From positions 1 through 53,737 of the forward strand of contig CAKSPO010000010.1 of NCBI GenBank assembly GCA_934481515.1: a stretch of DNA of 53,737 bases, given 5' to 3'. The position numbers and the translations under genes are program-made. Each line of letters opens with the position of its first letter. Position 1 is the stretch's first letter. Shown here piece after piece: positions 8,466-16,950 of the stretch. Below the pieces are notes generated by a model. It was not told the origin of the DNA. It ran no database searches and worked only from the letters and a program-made list of their open reading frames with translations. The DNA is from an uncultured Eubacteriales bacterium. Lineage in GTDB: Bacteria > Bacillota > Clostridia > Oscillospirales > CAG-272.

Positions 8466-9718
8466 TTTTGTGTCCCCCGTTTCCATTGATTGGAGAGAAT
8501 AAATCCGATGAGAAGAGCATAAACAAAACCGAAAATCAGATCAGCATACCCGTAAACCGGATTGTAAAACGACCGGATGGAACAGCTGAATACCGTGCAA
8601 TACATCAGAAAAGAAGCCAGAGATCCCGACTTTTTCCGCCACCGGTAAGCCAGCATATTGACCGTTGCAATAAACAGTGCGTCAATCAAAAGATAGATCC
8701 AGAACATCAAATGGCTTCCGTTGGAGTCAATCAGCGGAGCGATCAGTGACGTGTATACATTGGTGGTGTCCGACCCCAGCGTGTCAAGAATGATTCCGGG
8801 AGGAGCAAGTTTCGGGAAAATATACTTGAGAACCATGTAAACAAAATAAAATGTATTCGCAAGCGGCAACTCCGTGTTGGATACATATCCTATATCATAT
8901 GCCTTCTGAAAAGAATTGAAGGCACCGAACGAATAGGTTGCCAAAGAACGGTTGAGATCCAGATTTCCGAATCTCAGCTGTGTGTTGATCTCAATCAAAA
9001 GAATCAGAAAAATCACCCCGACCGGAACCATATAACGAAGTATTTTTTTTACATTGTTCCGGTTATACACCACCACCGGGCAAAGCAGATAGATCAGTTT
9101 GATAATCATTGGATCCCGGCGGACATTGATGAAGGCAAGTCCGACATAGATCAGCATCATCAAGAGCGCAATCCGCTTTTTCCAACGATGCCCGAGATCT
9201 TTTTGCTGATAGTAGCAAAGCGAGATCAATGTTCCGGTAGCATTCAGATTATATCCGAAATATTTCAGCGCGTTTTCATCAAAGGCTCCGGTCAGAACCG
9301 CATTTTTCCATCTCCACGAATTTGCAAACAACGAATTCAGCGGAATGATCTTGCCGAGATCCCGGAAATACAGCAACCGGCTGAAAACACACAGCGCAAA
9401 AAGAACCAGACAAATCAAAAATAAATCCGGAACCTTCATCAGATCAATCACCTGAAAATCCTGTGAAGTTCTCTTTGGTGCCAAAAGGTAGGAAAAAACC
9501 ACCAAAAGAAGCAGAAAAGAAGAAAAAATCAGGATTCCGATTTCGTTGATCGGATACATCCCGCAGGCATTTCCTAAAAGGATCGCCAGCATCAGAAGCA
9601 CCGACCAGATATAGACAATGATAGAGGTCGGATGAAATTTATCGTTCAGCTTTCGATTGAGAAAATAGGTTCCGATTCCCACCGGAACCAGAAATGCCAT
9701 TCCTAAAAAAATCATCAT
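8462..9718 (-). CDS. Wzy-like oligosaccharide repeat-unit polymerase
   Basis: 418 aa polytopic membrane protein with about 10-12 hydrophobic segments and a large central loop (about residues 130-190), the layout of O-antigen/exopolysaccharide polymerases of the EpsK/Wzy kind. Such enzymes join lipid-linked repeat units outside the membrane. Sequence conservation is low in this group, so the call leans on topology and position between a glycosyltransferase and the rhamnose genes. The start at 9716-9718 (two consecutive ATG codons) slightly overlaps the upstream glycosyltransferase stop; a longer form beginning 13 codons earlier is possible because the ribosome site is weak. Confidence 0.75.
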   Translation of the reverse strand: MMIFLGMAFLVPVGIGTYFLNRKLNDKFHPTSIIVYIWSVLLMLAILLGNACGMYPINEIGILIFSSFLLLLVVFSYLLAPKRTSQDFQVIDLMKVPDLFLICLVLFALCVFSRLLYFRDLGKIIPLNSLFANSWRWKNAVLTGAFDENALKYFGYNLNATGTLISLCYYQQKDLGHRWKKRIALLMMLIYVGLAFINVRRDPMIIKLIYLLCPVVVYNRNNVKKILRYMVPVGVIFLILLIEINTQLRFGNLDLNRSLATYSFGAFNSFQKAYDIGYVSNTELPLANTFYFVYMVLKYIFPKLAPPGIILDTLGSDTTNVYTSLIAPLIDSNGSHLMFWIYLLIDALFIATVNMLAYRWRKKSGSLASFLMYCTVFSCSIRSFYNPVYGYADLIFGFVYALLIGFILSNQWKRGTQK

Positions 9719-9722
9719 TCGC

Positions 9723-10592
9723 TCAGTACCTGTACCTGCCTGTAATGTGTTTTGCATCCTTCAGTGCATAGCGCAAGGCATCCGCCCGCGCGCGGTCGCG
9801 CCGGAAAAGATACCGGAAGAAATGCATCCGGGTCACCATACGGTTTGCCAGCAGATAATACGCTTTCTTCGGTCCCTTCAGATTCCGATAAACAAACGTC
9901 AGTCGGTTCCGGTAAATATAGTACAGCTGGAAAGGGCTGTTCACTCCGGTGGAAAGGCTGACCTTATGATACAGAACACTCTTTGGCAGAATGTAATTTT
10001 TCAGCCCCGCCTTTGCAATCCGATAGCACCAGTCGGAATCCTCATTGTACATAAAATAGCTTTCTTCAAAGTACCCGACCGAATCCAACAGCTCCCGCCG
10101 GAAGCAGCAGCAACAGCCGGATACGAATTCCGCCTCCGTCGGAACACGGATTGGCTCCCTCGTCATGGCATAATTGCCGAGCAGACGGCGGTAATATCCG
10201 CCGGAGCTCCAGATTCTGTGCCCCTGAAAGGTCAGAATCAGCGGAGAAATCAACCCGACTCCCGGTGTCTTTTGCAAAAATTCCGCCATCGGTCCGAGAA
10301 AATCCGGCTCCGCAACGGTATCATTGTTCATGACCACAATCAGATCGCATCCGTCCTCATAAGCCATCCGCATTCCCACATTGTTACCATGGGCATACCC
10401 GCGGTTGGGAACCGAAGCAAACCGCTCCACCGTCACCTGCCGAAGAATTCCTTCCGCATATTCCGGTGTTTCGGAATTGTCGATCAGATAAATCCGATGC
10501 TCGTTCCCGTCGGAAAGCTTCCGCAGACTCCGGATGCATTCTACGGTATCGTCAACATTTTTATAACTTAAGATTACGAATCCAACCTTCAT
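9723..10592 (-). CDS. family 2 glycosyltransferase
   Basis: 289 aa GT-A-fold enzyme. The N-terminus MKVGFVILSYKN, the NRGYAHGNNVGMRMA motif and VVMNNDT (the DXD-type metal site) match GT2 enzymes of the rhamnosyltransferase type. It would add one sugar to the lipid-linked repeat unit at the cytosolic membrane face. Its start lies 32 bases inside the end of the heptose fusion gene. Sugar specificity is not readable; a rhamnosyl transfer is the natural guess given rfbABCD downstream. Confidence 0.88.
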   Translation of the reverse strand: MKVGFVILSYKNVDDTVECIRSLRKLSDGNEHRIYLIDNSETPEYAEGILRQVTVERFASVPNRGYAHGNNVGMRMAYEDGCDLIVVMNNDTVAEPDFLGPMAEFLQKTPGVGLISPLILTFQGHRIWSSGGYYRRLLGNYAMTREPIRVPTEAEFVSGCCCCFRRELLDSVGYFEESYFMYNEDSDWCYRIAKAGLKNYILPKSVLYHKVSLSTGVNSPFQLYYIYRNRLTFVYRNLKGPKKAYYLLANRMVTRMHFFRYLFRRDRARADALRYALKDAKHITGRYRY

Positions 10593-11802
10593 CGGATTGA
10601 CCGTTCCTCTCTACTCTGATACATTTACAGCCAGCCGCTTCTCCTGCCTGCATGTCGCGGTCACTGTCGCCGATCATATAGCTGCCGCAAAGATCGATAT
10701 TGTACTTTTTCGCGGCGGCAAGCAGCATTCCGGGCTTCGGCTTGCGGCAATCGCACTCCCGCTTGTATTCCGCCACTTCCCCCGCAAAGCCGCGATCCGG
10801 ATGGTGAGGACAAACAAAAATATCATCCAGATACGCCCCCTCGTTCCCGAGCAGGGTTTCCATTTTGTTATGAATTTCGTTCAACTGATCCCACGTAACC
10901 TCACCCCTTGCAATCACCGGTTGGTTGGTCACAACGATGGCAAGGTATCCAGACGCATTGATCCGCCGCACCAGCTCCGCCGCGTACGGCAGAAGCTCAA
11001 ACCGGTCAATGTCCGTCAGAAACCCGTCATACCGGTTCAGCGTTCCGTCCCGATCGAGAAAAACAGCACGCTGCGCATGACCGAGATTCTTCGCCTCTAC
11101 CTTTCCCTCCAGAATGTCCTTTTCCACCGCATAATAGCGATCCGGCGTTCCCATATCCTTGACATATTCCGGAGAATCATAAACATACAGCTCCCCGCGC
11201 CCGATCAGCGGGTGAAGGATATCCCTGTCCAGATCCCGCTTTGCAAGCGTCGGAAACGCTTCAAAAATTTTCGGGGAAAGCAGATGAATGCCCGCGTTGA
11301 CCCGGTTCTTGTACCAAAGCCGCGGATCCTCCTTATGAAGCCACCCGGTCACCTTTCCGGAAGCATCCGAAACAATAATCCCGCTGTCGTACGGATGGCT
11401 GTTCGGATGCGTGAAAATCGTGGCAATGCAACCGTTTTTCCGGTGCTGTGCATAGAAACGCGCAAGGTCGATGTCGAAAATGATGTCCCCGTTGAGCAGA
11501 AGAAAATCCTCCCGAAGCTCCTCTTTCAGATAATAAAGAGCACCGGCGCTCCCCAGCGGCGTATCCTCCGACACATAGCGGATCCGGACGCCGTACGCAC
11601 TCCCGTCCTTCAGATATTCCTTAATCTTCTCTCCGAGATACCCGACCGCAAGAATGATATCCCGGATTCCCTGCTTCTTCAGTGCAAGAATCTGCCAGAC
11701 CAGAATCGGCTTTCCCGCAATTTCAATCAGGGGCTTCGGAACCTCCGCATTGACGCTTGCAATCCGCGTTCCTCTGCCGCCTGCCATAATCACAACCTGC
11801 AT
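10561..11802 (-). CDS. fused HddC-type heptose-1-phosphate guanylyltransferase and GmhB-type heptose bisphosphate phosphatase
   Basis: 413 aa bifunctional protein. Residues 1 to about 235 form a nucleotidyltransferase (AGGRGTR near residue 7, VPKPLIEIAGKPI, LLNGDIIFD); residues about 245-413 form a HAD-IIIA phosphatase with FLDRDGTLN (nucleophile Asp250) and the zinc-binding CPHHPD and ECDCRKPKPGM segments typical of GmhB. Together they would dephosphorylate heptose-1,7-bisphosphate and load heptose-1-phosphate with GMP. Neighbours gmhA and hddA supply the other two steps, making the pathway complete. The ribosome site GGAG lies in the end of gmhA, 6 bases separate the genes. GDP rather than another nucleotide is inferred from pathway context. 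Confidence 0.85.
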   Translation of the reverse strand: MQVVIMAGGRGTRIASVNAEVPKPLIEIAGKPILVWQILALKKQGIRDIILAVGYLGEKIKEYLKDGSAYGVRIRYVSEDTPLGSAGALYYLKEELREDFLLLNGDIIFDIDLARFYAQHRKNGCIATIFTHPNSHPYDSGIIVSDASGKVTGWLHKEDPRLWYKNRVNAGIHLLSPKIFEAFPTLAKRDLDRDILHPLIGRGELYVYDSPEYVKDMGTPDRYYAVEKDILEGKVEAKNLGHAQRAVFLDRDGTLNRYDGFLTDIDRFELLPYAAELVRRINASGYLAIVVTNQPVIARGEVTWDQLNEIHNKMETLLGNEGAYLDDIFVCPHHPDRGFAGEVAEYKRECDCRKPKPGMLLAAAKKYNIDLCGSYMIGDSDRDMQAGEAAGCKCIRVERNGQSDEGWIRNLKL

Positions 11803-11808
11803 TTTTGT

Positions 11809-12453
11809 TTATTCTCCGAAAAATTCATTTTCCACAGCAAGACAAAGCGCATGATAAACCGGGAGGTGCAGCTCCTGCACCCGGTAGGTCTCCTTTTCCG
11901 GCACATTGACCAGCACGTCGCAAAGGTCTTTCAGCTTACCGCCGCTCTCGCCGGTCAAAGCAATCACCTTCATCCCCTTCGCGTGCGCCACCTCGGCGGC
12001 ATAAATCACGTTTTTGGAGTTTCCGGAGGTGGAAATGGCAAACAGAACATCTCCCGGTCTTCCATAGCCCAAAACCTGCTGGGCAAATGCCAGATCCGGA
12101 GCACGGTCATTCGCATACGCCGATTCCAGAGCGGCCGAACCGACCAAAGCAATTGCAGGCAATGCCGACTGGAGATTGTCGCAGATATATTCCGCATGCT
12201 CCGATGCGCTGCGGATTGCTTCCCGATCCTTTTCTGACAGAGGTCTGCAACGGGCAAAATCCTTCATCAACTCTCCCACAATGTGCAAAGCGTCGGAGGC
12301 GCTTCCCCCGTTACCGCAGATCAGAAGCTTTCCGCCGGCGGAAAAGCAGGAAATCCATTCTTCACACGCCGCTTTGACGGAAGCTCCGATGCACTCCAGC
12401 TTCGGATACCGAAGGCAGAGCGTTTGCAAAATCTGTTCCGTAGATGCTTTCAT
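11809..12453 (-). CDS. gmhA: D-sedoheptulose-7-phosphate isomerase
   Basis: 214 aa SIS-domain protein. Residues about 45-57 (ICGNGGSASDALH) are the GmhA sugar-phosphate loop; ISTSGNSKN and LTGESGGKL complete the SIS fold. It converts sedoheptulose-7-phosphate from the pentose phosphate pathway to D-glycero-D-manno-heptose-7-phosphate, the first committed step. The ATG at 12451-12453 is chosen because AAAGG lies 9 bases ahead, shortening the longest open frame by 20 codons. It sits between the kinase gene and the fused guanylyltransferase-phosphatase gene. Confidence 0.93.
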   Translation of the reverse strand: MKASTEQILQTLCLRYPKLECIGASVKAACEEWISCFSAGGKLLICGNGGSASDALHIVGELMKDFARCRPLSEKDREAIRSASEHAEYICDNLQSALPAIALVGSAALESAYANDRAPDLAFAQQVLGYGRPGDVLFAISTSGNSKNVIYAAEVAHAKGMKVIALTGESGGKLKDLCDVLVNVPEKETYRVQELHLPVYHALCLAVENEFFGE

Positions 12454-12527
12454 GATTCGTTTTCCTTTCCCCGACTGCAACGTTTCTTCGCAACCGGAAC
12501 CAATGAACGGCAACCTTCCGCTCTCTG

Positions 12528-13520
12528 TCAGAGCGGATACTCTTCCGGCGAGTAATACAAAACCGAAGTACCGCCGTTTTCAAAGCGGAACGGCACCTCC
12601 ATCAGCGACGAAAGCGCCGCCCGTACCTGTGGCTGACGCTCTTCCGCCACATAGAACAAAAGGAATCCGCCGCCGCCCGCGCCAAGCAGCTTCCCGCCAA
12701 GCGCCCCTGCCTGCATGGCAGTCTGGTACAGTGCGTCAATCGAACCGGTGGAAATTTTATCGGTAATTCCGCGCTTGAGCTGCCAGGTATGATCCAACAG
12801 CCGACCGAACTCTGAAAGATCCCCCTTTCCGGTCAGAATCTTTTCCGCCTCGTCCACCAGCTGCTTCATTTCCAGAAGCTGTGTCACCTTGTCCTTCAAC
12901 ACCGTCTGATGAGCAACCTGAATGTCCGAGGAAAACCGGGAAAAGCCGGTAAAGAAGAGCATCAGACGACGGTTCAGGAGCAGCTTGCGCTCCGGAGAGA
13001 TAATCACCGGAGAGACCTTGTAACCGTCCGCGTCAAAGCGGATCACATTCAGTCCCCCGAAAGACGCGGCAATCTGATCCTGAACGCCTCCGCTCTCGGC
13101 ACAAAGCGTCCGCTCCAGATAAATGGCATCATCCGCAAGCTTCCTTTTATCTGCATATTTGCCCTTCAAAGCATAAAACGCGCTTAGCAATCCGACTGCA
13201 AAGGAAGAGCTTGTCCCCAAGCCTGTTCTTGCCGGCAGATCCGCTTCATAGGTCACCCGCAGATCGCGCATATCCAGCCATTTCATTGCTTCCCGGATGG
13301 CAGGATGCTGAATTTCGTCAATACCAACCACGCGCTCGGTTCTGGAGTAGACCAATTCATTCCGGTATTCAAAAAACGGAGGCAGGTGACGCACCGTCAC
13401 ATAGCAATATTTATCAAAGGAGGTGGAAATAACCGCCCCGCCGTGCTCTCTATAAAAATCCGGAAAATCCGTGCCGCCGCCGAAAAATGACATCCGGAAC
13501 GGTGTTTTGGTAATAATCAT
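12528..13520 (-). CDS. hddA: D-glycero-alpha-D-manno-heptose-7-phosphate kinase (GHMP family)
   Basis: 330 aa GHMP kinase. It starts MIITKTPFRMSFFGGGTDFP, the HddA/fucokinase-type sugar-binding motif, and has the GHMP ATP loop GLGTSSSFAVG (about 100-110) and the C-terminal KLLGAGGGGFLLFY. It phosphorylates heptose-7-phosphate at C1 in the alpha configuration, the branch leading to GDP-heptose rather than the ADP-heptose of lipopolysaccharide. The ATG follows GGAGGAAAAGGT and overlaps the upstream glycosyltransferase stop as ATGA. Confidence 0.92.
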   Translation of the reverse strand: MIITKTPFRMSFFGGGTDFPDFYREHGGAVISTSFDKYCYVTVRHLPPFFEYRNELVYSRTERVVGIDEIQHPAIREAMKWLDMRDLRVTYEADLPARTGLGTSSSFAVGLLSAFYALKGKYADKRKLADDAIYLERTLCAESGGVQDQIAASFGGLNVIRFDADGYKVSPVIISPERKLLLNRRLMLFFTGFSRFSSDIQVAHQTVLKDKVTQLLEMKQLVDEAEKILTGKGDLSEFGRLLDHTWQLKRGITDKISTGSIDALYQTAMQAGALGGKLLGAGGGGFLLFYVAEERQPQVRAALSSLMEVPFRFENGGTSVLYYSPEEYPL

Positions 13521-14632
13521 ACCTTTTCCTCCTCCGCAAGCTGTCCGAGTTTTTTGCTCAGGGAATTCCATGACAGGGACTGAATATAGGTGTGCGCATC
13601 CTTTTTCATTTGAGCAAGCTCCGGCGCCTGCTCCATCGCGCGGCGCATCTGCGCCGCAAGAGACGTTGCATCGGGAGCTGAAATCAAGGCGTACTTTCCG
13701 TCTCCGACCTGCTCCCGCAAAGCTCCCGTATCGGTCACAATCAGGAGCGAGTCCTCCATCATGGCAATCGGAATCACGCCGGACTGTGTGGCATCCGTAT
13801 AAGGAAGAACCGTAATGATGTTCTTTCCGCGGAAATAAAGTTCCACCTCTTCGTCCGGAATATACGCATTGACCACCCGGATATTCTTCTCCTCCGGGAA
13901 CCTGTCCCGATACGGAGAAAAATCTCCGCTTCCCACTACCGTGAGAGAAATATTCCGATTGGTTTCATACAGCTCCGCATAGGCATCCGCCAGAAGTTCC
14001 AAACCCTTGTAGGGGGTAATCCTGCCGAAGAACAGGAAATTCCATTCGCTCCTGTCCACCTGCTTTGCCGGAGCATCCGCCGCATGATCGGCATAATAGT
14101 CAAACACACCGTGCGGAATCACATGAATGCGCTCTTTCGGAATGTGATAGGTTTCGGAGGTATACCCGATAAATTCCGCCGAAAGCAGTACAACTTCATC
14201 GGAAGCCTCTGTCACTCTCCGGTAGAGCCGGTTCATGATTTTTCCGGAACCGGGGTGCGGACGGGGATCGTGCAACGTGGTAATGACACGGGCGTGAGGG
14301 AAAATCCGGTTCAGAAATCCGGACCACGGCTGAATCATCGGAATATAGATGCAATCCACCGGGTCGCCGGAAAAAAGCTTCCGGATCCGCCGTTTCTCCC
14401 GCAGGAAGAAACGGACGCTTCCTGTCAGAAAAGTCGCATTGCTGTGATAGGTTTTCAGAAAATACAGACGGTGCAACGGAAGCGCACGCCACAGCTCTGC
14501 ATTTTCAATTCCTTCCGGAATGATTGCGGAAACCCTGTACCCGTTCTCCAGCAGTCCTTTTGTCATTTCGTAGGCATAGACCATCCCGCCGCCCTTGCGA
14601 CCGAGATAGTTGACCAGAATATGTTTACTCAT
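13517..14632 (-). CDS. family 4 glycosyltransferase
   Basis: 371 aa GT-B-fold enzyme. The N-terminal NYLGRKGGGMVYAYEM loop and the C-terminal FFGRITPYKGLELLADAY segment, with a later DATQSGVIPIAMMEDSLLI region holding the nucleotide-sugar site, match GT4 (GT1-superfamily) retaining transferases. It acts on the lipid-linked intermediate at the inner membrane face. Start at 14630-14632 is set by a CAGGAGAATT ribosome site, dropping 21 codons of the longest frame. It is directly coupled to hddA, so a heptosyl transfer is a reasonable but unproven guess. Confidence 0.85.
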   Translation of the reverse strand: MSKHILVNYLGRKGGGMVYAYEMTKGLLENGYRVSAIIPEGIENAELWRALPLHRLYFLKTYHSNATFLTGSVRFFLREKRRIRKLFSGDPVDCIYIPMIQPWSGFLNRIFPHARVITTLHDPRPHPGSGKIMNRLYRRVTEASDEVVLLSAEFIGYTSETYHIPKERIHVIPHGVFDYYADHAADAPAKQVDRSEWNFLFFGRITPYKGLELLADAYAELYETNRNISLTVVGSGDFSPYRDRFPEEKNIRVVNAYIPDEEVELYFRGKNIITVLPYTDATQSGVIPIAMMEDSLLIVTDTGALREQVGDGKYALISAPDATSLAAQMRRAMEQAPELAQMKKDAHTYIQSLSWNSLSKKLGQLAEEEKV

Positions 14633-14701
14633 GAATTCTCCTGTATCCGTCCCGCACTTCTGTCGGAACAGACATATGATATCCGGCTTTTGCAAAAAAC
14701 G

Positions 14702-15889
14702 TCAGTTTGCGGGAAGAGGAATCTTCTCCTCTTTTGCACTTCCCAGAACCTCCGTATAAATCTGCATGATTTCCTTTTCCACCACGGAAACATCATAATC
14801 CCTGATTTTTTCAAGGTTGTATTCCCGCATTTGCCGACGCAGCTCCGGGTGCCCGCACAGCTGCCGGATCGCCCCCGCAAAGCCGTCCGCATCCGCCGGA
14901 TCGCAAAGGAACCCGCCCTTGCCCTCTTCAATCAGATCCGTATTGCCGCGGATTCTGCTGACAATGCAGGGCAGACCGCTTGCCATGGCTTCCATCATGG
15001 AGCGTGGAAGTCCCTCCTGCTTGGTCGTAAACAAAAAGAGATCAGAAATTTTCAAAAGCGCTTTGACATCCGACCGGAATCCAAGGAAAAGAACCTGATC
15101 TTCAATTCCGAGGTCAGTTGCCTCCTGCCGTAACCTATCCATAAGAGGACCAGTTCCGCAAATACAATACTTCAGATTTTTCAGTCCTGTCTCCGCAATT
15201 GCCCGAAGCGCAACGCTGTAGTTCTTCCGCTCCACCAGATCCCCGGCAGAAATCAGCACAATATCCTCTTCGGCAATTCCAAGCGATGCCCGCAAAGCGG
15301 GATCCGCCGCCCCAGTATACTGAGACAAGTCAATTCCGACCCCGTGAACCTTATAAACCTTCCCGCCTTTTTTCAGCCGGAAGCGTTTGGCTGCCTGATA
15401 ATCCTCTTCGTTCATAGTGATCAGCGCGTCCGTCCAATGCGCCATCAGCTTTTCCGCCCATTTGAAAACCGTGCGGTTGATCAGCGGCGCACCCTTATAG
15501 AAATGGAATCCGTGTGCTGTATAAATCACCTTTTTGACATGAAGCTTTTTTCCAACCAGCCTGCCGATCAGCCCGCCGACGGGCGTGTTGCAATGAATGA
15601 CCTCCACGTCGCCTTTTTTCACTACCTCCGACAGATTCCGATAGGCAATTTTGTTGTCCCGGAATGCGGTAATACTTCTGTATGTATGAGCGTCAAACAA
15701 TTTCACGGGATATTCGCACGCAAGCTCCTCCGGATGATTCCGGTTGGTTCCGAGATAGACCGTATACCCAAGGCGCAGAGCCGCTTTGATGCCCGGAATA
15801 CTGACATTTCCCGGTACGACCGGAGCCCTGCTGTTGTTTTTTTCCGGACTCGGCTTCGAGCTGTTCCCTATAAACACATAACCCGGCAT
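14702..15889 (-). CDS. family 4 glycosyltransferase (EpsD/EpsF-like)
   Basis: 395 aa GT-B enzyme. Motifs include VIHCNTPVGGLIGRL and YTAHGFHFYKG in the N-terminal acceptor domain, then SAGDLVERKNYSVAL, GFRSDVKALL and TTKQEGLPRSMMEAMASG in the donor domain; the E-x7-E pattern of GT4 is present. The HGFHFYKGAP motif is typical of exopolysaccharide transferases such as Bacillus EpsD. GAGTGGAGAAAAATTT precedes the ATG. It follows the cyclodeaminase-like gene by 17 bases and precedes another GT4. Confidence 0.88.
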   Translation of the reverse strand: MPGYVFIGNSSKPSPEKNNSRAPVVPGNVSIPGIKAALRLGYTVYLGTNRNHPEELACEYPVKLFDAHTYRSITAFRDNKIAYRNLSEVVKKGDVEVIHCNTPVGGLIGRLVGKKLHVKKVIYTAHGFHFYKGAPLINRTVFKWAEKLMAHWTDALITMNEEDYQAAKRFRLKKGGKVYKVHGVGIDLSQYTGAADPALRASLGIAEEDIVLISAGDLVERKNYSVALRAIAETGLKNLKYCICGTGPLMDRLRQEATDLGIEDQVLFLGFRSDVKALLKISDLFLFTTKQEGLPRSMMEAMASGLPCIVSRIRGNTDLIEEGKGGFLCDPADADGFAGAIRQLCGHPELRRQMREYNLEKIRDYDVSVVEKEIMQIYTEVLGSAKEEKIPLPAN

Positions 15890-15906
15890 AAATTTTTCTC
15901 CACTCT

Positions 15907-16920
15907 TTATTTTTGGAAGGCAAAAGGCGTTCCCAGTTCCATCCGCTTTGCTTCCTCATAAATGTATTTTGCAAACATCACATCAATAAATGAAAGACCG
16001 ACCGAGCAAAAATAGATAAATTCGTCCCGGTTTTCCCGCCCTGCTTTCGCACCGGTCACAATCTCGCCCAGATTGGCGTAGATATCGTCGTCGGAAAGGA
16101 GTCCCTCTTTATACATCAGGCTGATGGTCTGTGCCCTGTGCTTGATGGATTCCCACTCGTCGCAAACAATTTTCCGCGCCTTTTTTGGGACCTCATACTC
16201 ATCCTCCAGACCGCCGACATGAATGTACAATGCACCTTTTTTGACATATTCCGGCTTCAGAAGCTTCAATTGTGAGCTGGTAGCAGTAATGATAATATCC
16301 GCAGACTCGGTTGCCGCTTTGTAATCATCGACACAGTTGACAAACTGCATATCCGGGTGCTTCTCCGACTCCTCGGCAATAAATGACTCCACCGTGCTCC
16401 CTCTTCTGGAGGAAACAAAGCACTTTCTGAGGGTCGGACGCACGAATTTGAGCATATCCAGATGCTTTCTCGCCTCTTTTCCGGCACCGATAAAGCCGAT
16501 GGTTTCGGCATCCGGCACGGAAAGATATTTTGCGGCAACCGCGCCGACCGCGGCAGTCCGGATGCTCGTCAGATAGGTTCCGTCCATGACCGACAGCGTC
16601 AGTCCGTGCGTCAGCTCCGAAAGGATTACCAAACCGGTCACATTCCGGATTCCCTCCAACGGATTTTCCGGGAAAACCGAGATCCACTTTACGCCGCACA
16701 TCTTGTCGGAAATCAGGGTTGCCGGCAGGCAGTTGATGCGGTTTTGTGTTCTTTGGTCAAAGATCTGTGAGGTTTTATCTGGCAAAATCACGTCACCGGC
16801 TGCCCTTTTGCGCAGTGCAGACTCCACAAGTTCAATCGCAATCTGCTCCTTGCCGCCAAAGGTTGCCTTGGCTTCCTCTTCGGTAATCAGTAAAGTACGA
16901 TACATCTCCGAATTTTCCAT
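15907..16920 (-). CDS. ornithine cyclodeaminase/mu-crystallin family dehydrogenase (SbnB-like)
   Basis: 337 aa. The Rossmann motif IGFIGAGKEARKHL (about 141-154), the upstream LTSIRTAAVGAVAAKYL segment and the VHVGG-type loop place it in the OCD/mu-crystallin family. Members act as ornithine cyclodeaminases, ketimine reductases, or, as in staphyloferrin B synthesis (SbnB), as dehydrogenases cleaving an amino-acid adduct. A GTG start 4 codons earlier exists, but AAAGGTGGGA is spaced for the ATG at 16918-16920. It stands beside two ATP-grasp ligases in a glycan operon, so making an amino acid or opine-like substituent is the likely role (inference). The exact reaction cannot be read. Confidence 0.8.
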   Translation of the reverse strand: MENSEMYRTLLITEEEAKATFGGKEQIAIELVESALRKRAAGDVILPDKTSQIFDQRTQNRINCLPATLISDKMCGVKWISVFPENPLEGIRNVTGLVILSELTHGLTLSVMDGTYLTSIRTAAVGAVAAKYLSVPDAETIGFIGAGKEARKHLDMLKFVRPTLRKCFVSSRRGSTVESFIAEESEKHPDMQFVNCVDDYKAATESADIIITATSSQLKLLKPEYVKKGALYIHVGGLEDEYEVPKKARKIVCDEWESIKHRAQTISLMYKEGLLSDDDIYANLGEIVTGAKAGRENRDEFIYFCSVGLSFIDVMFAKYIYEEAKRMELGTPFAFQK

Positions 16921-16950
16921 GGAAAGTCCCACCTTTATCTGTAAATTGTT

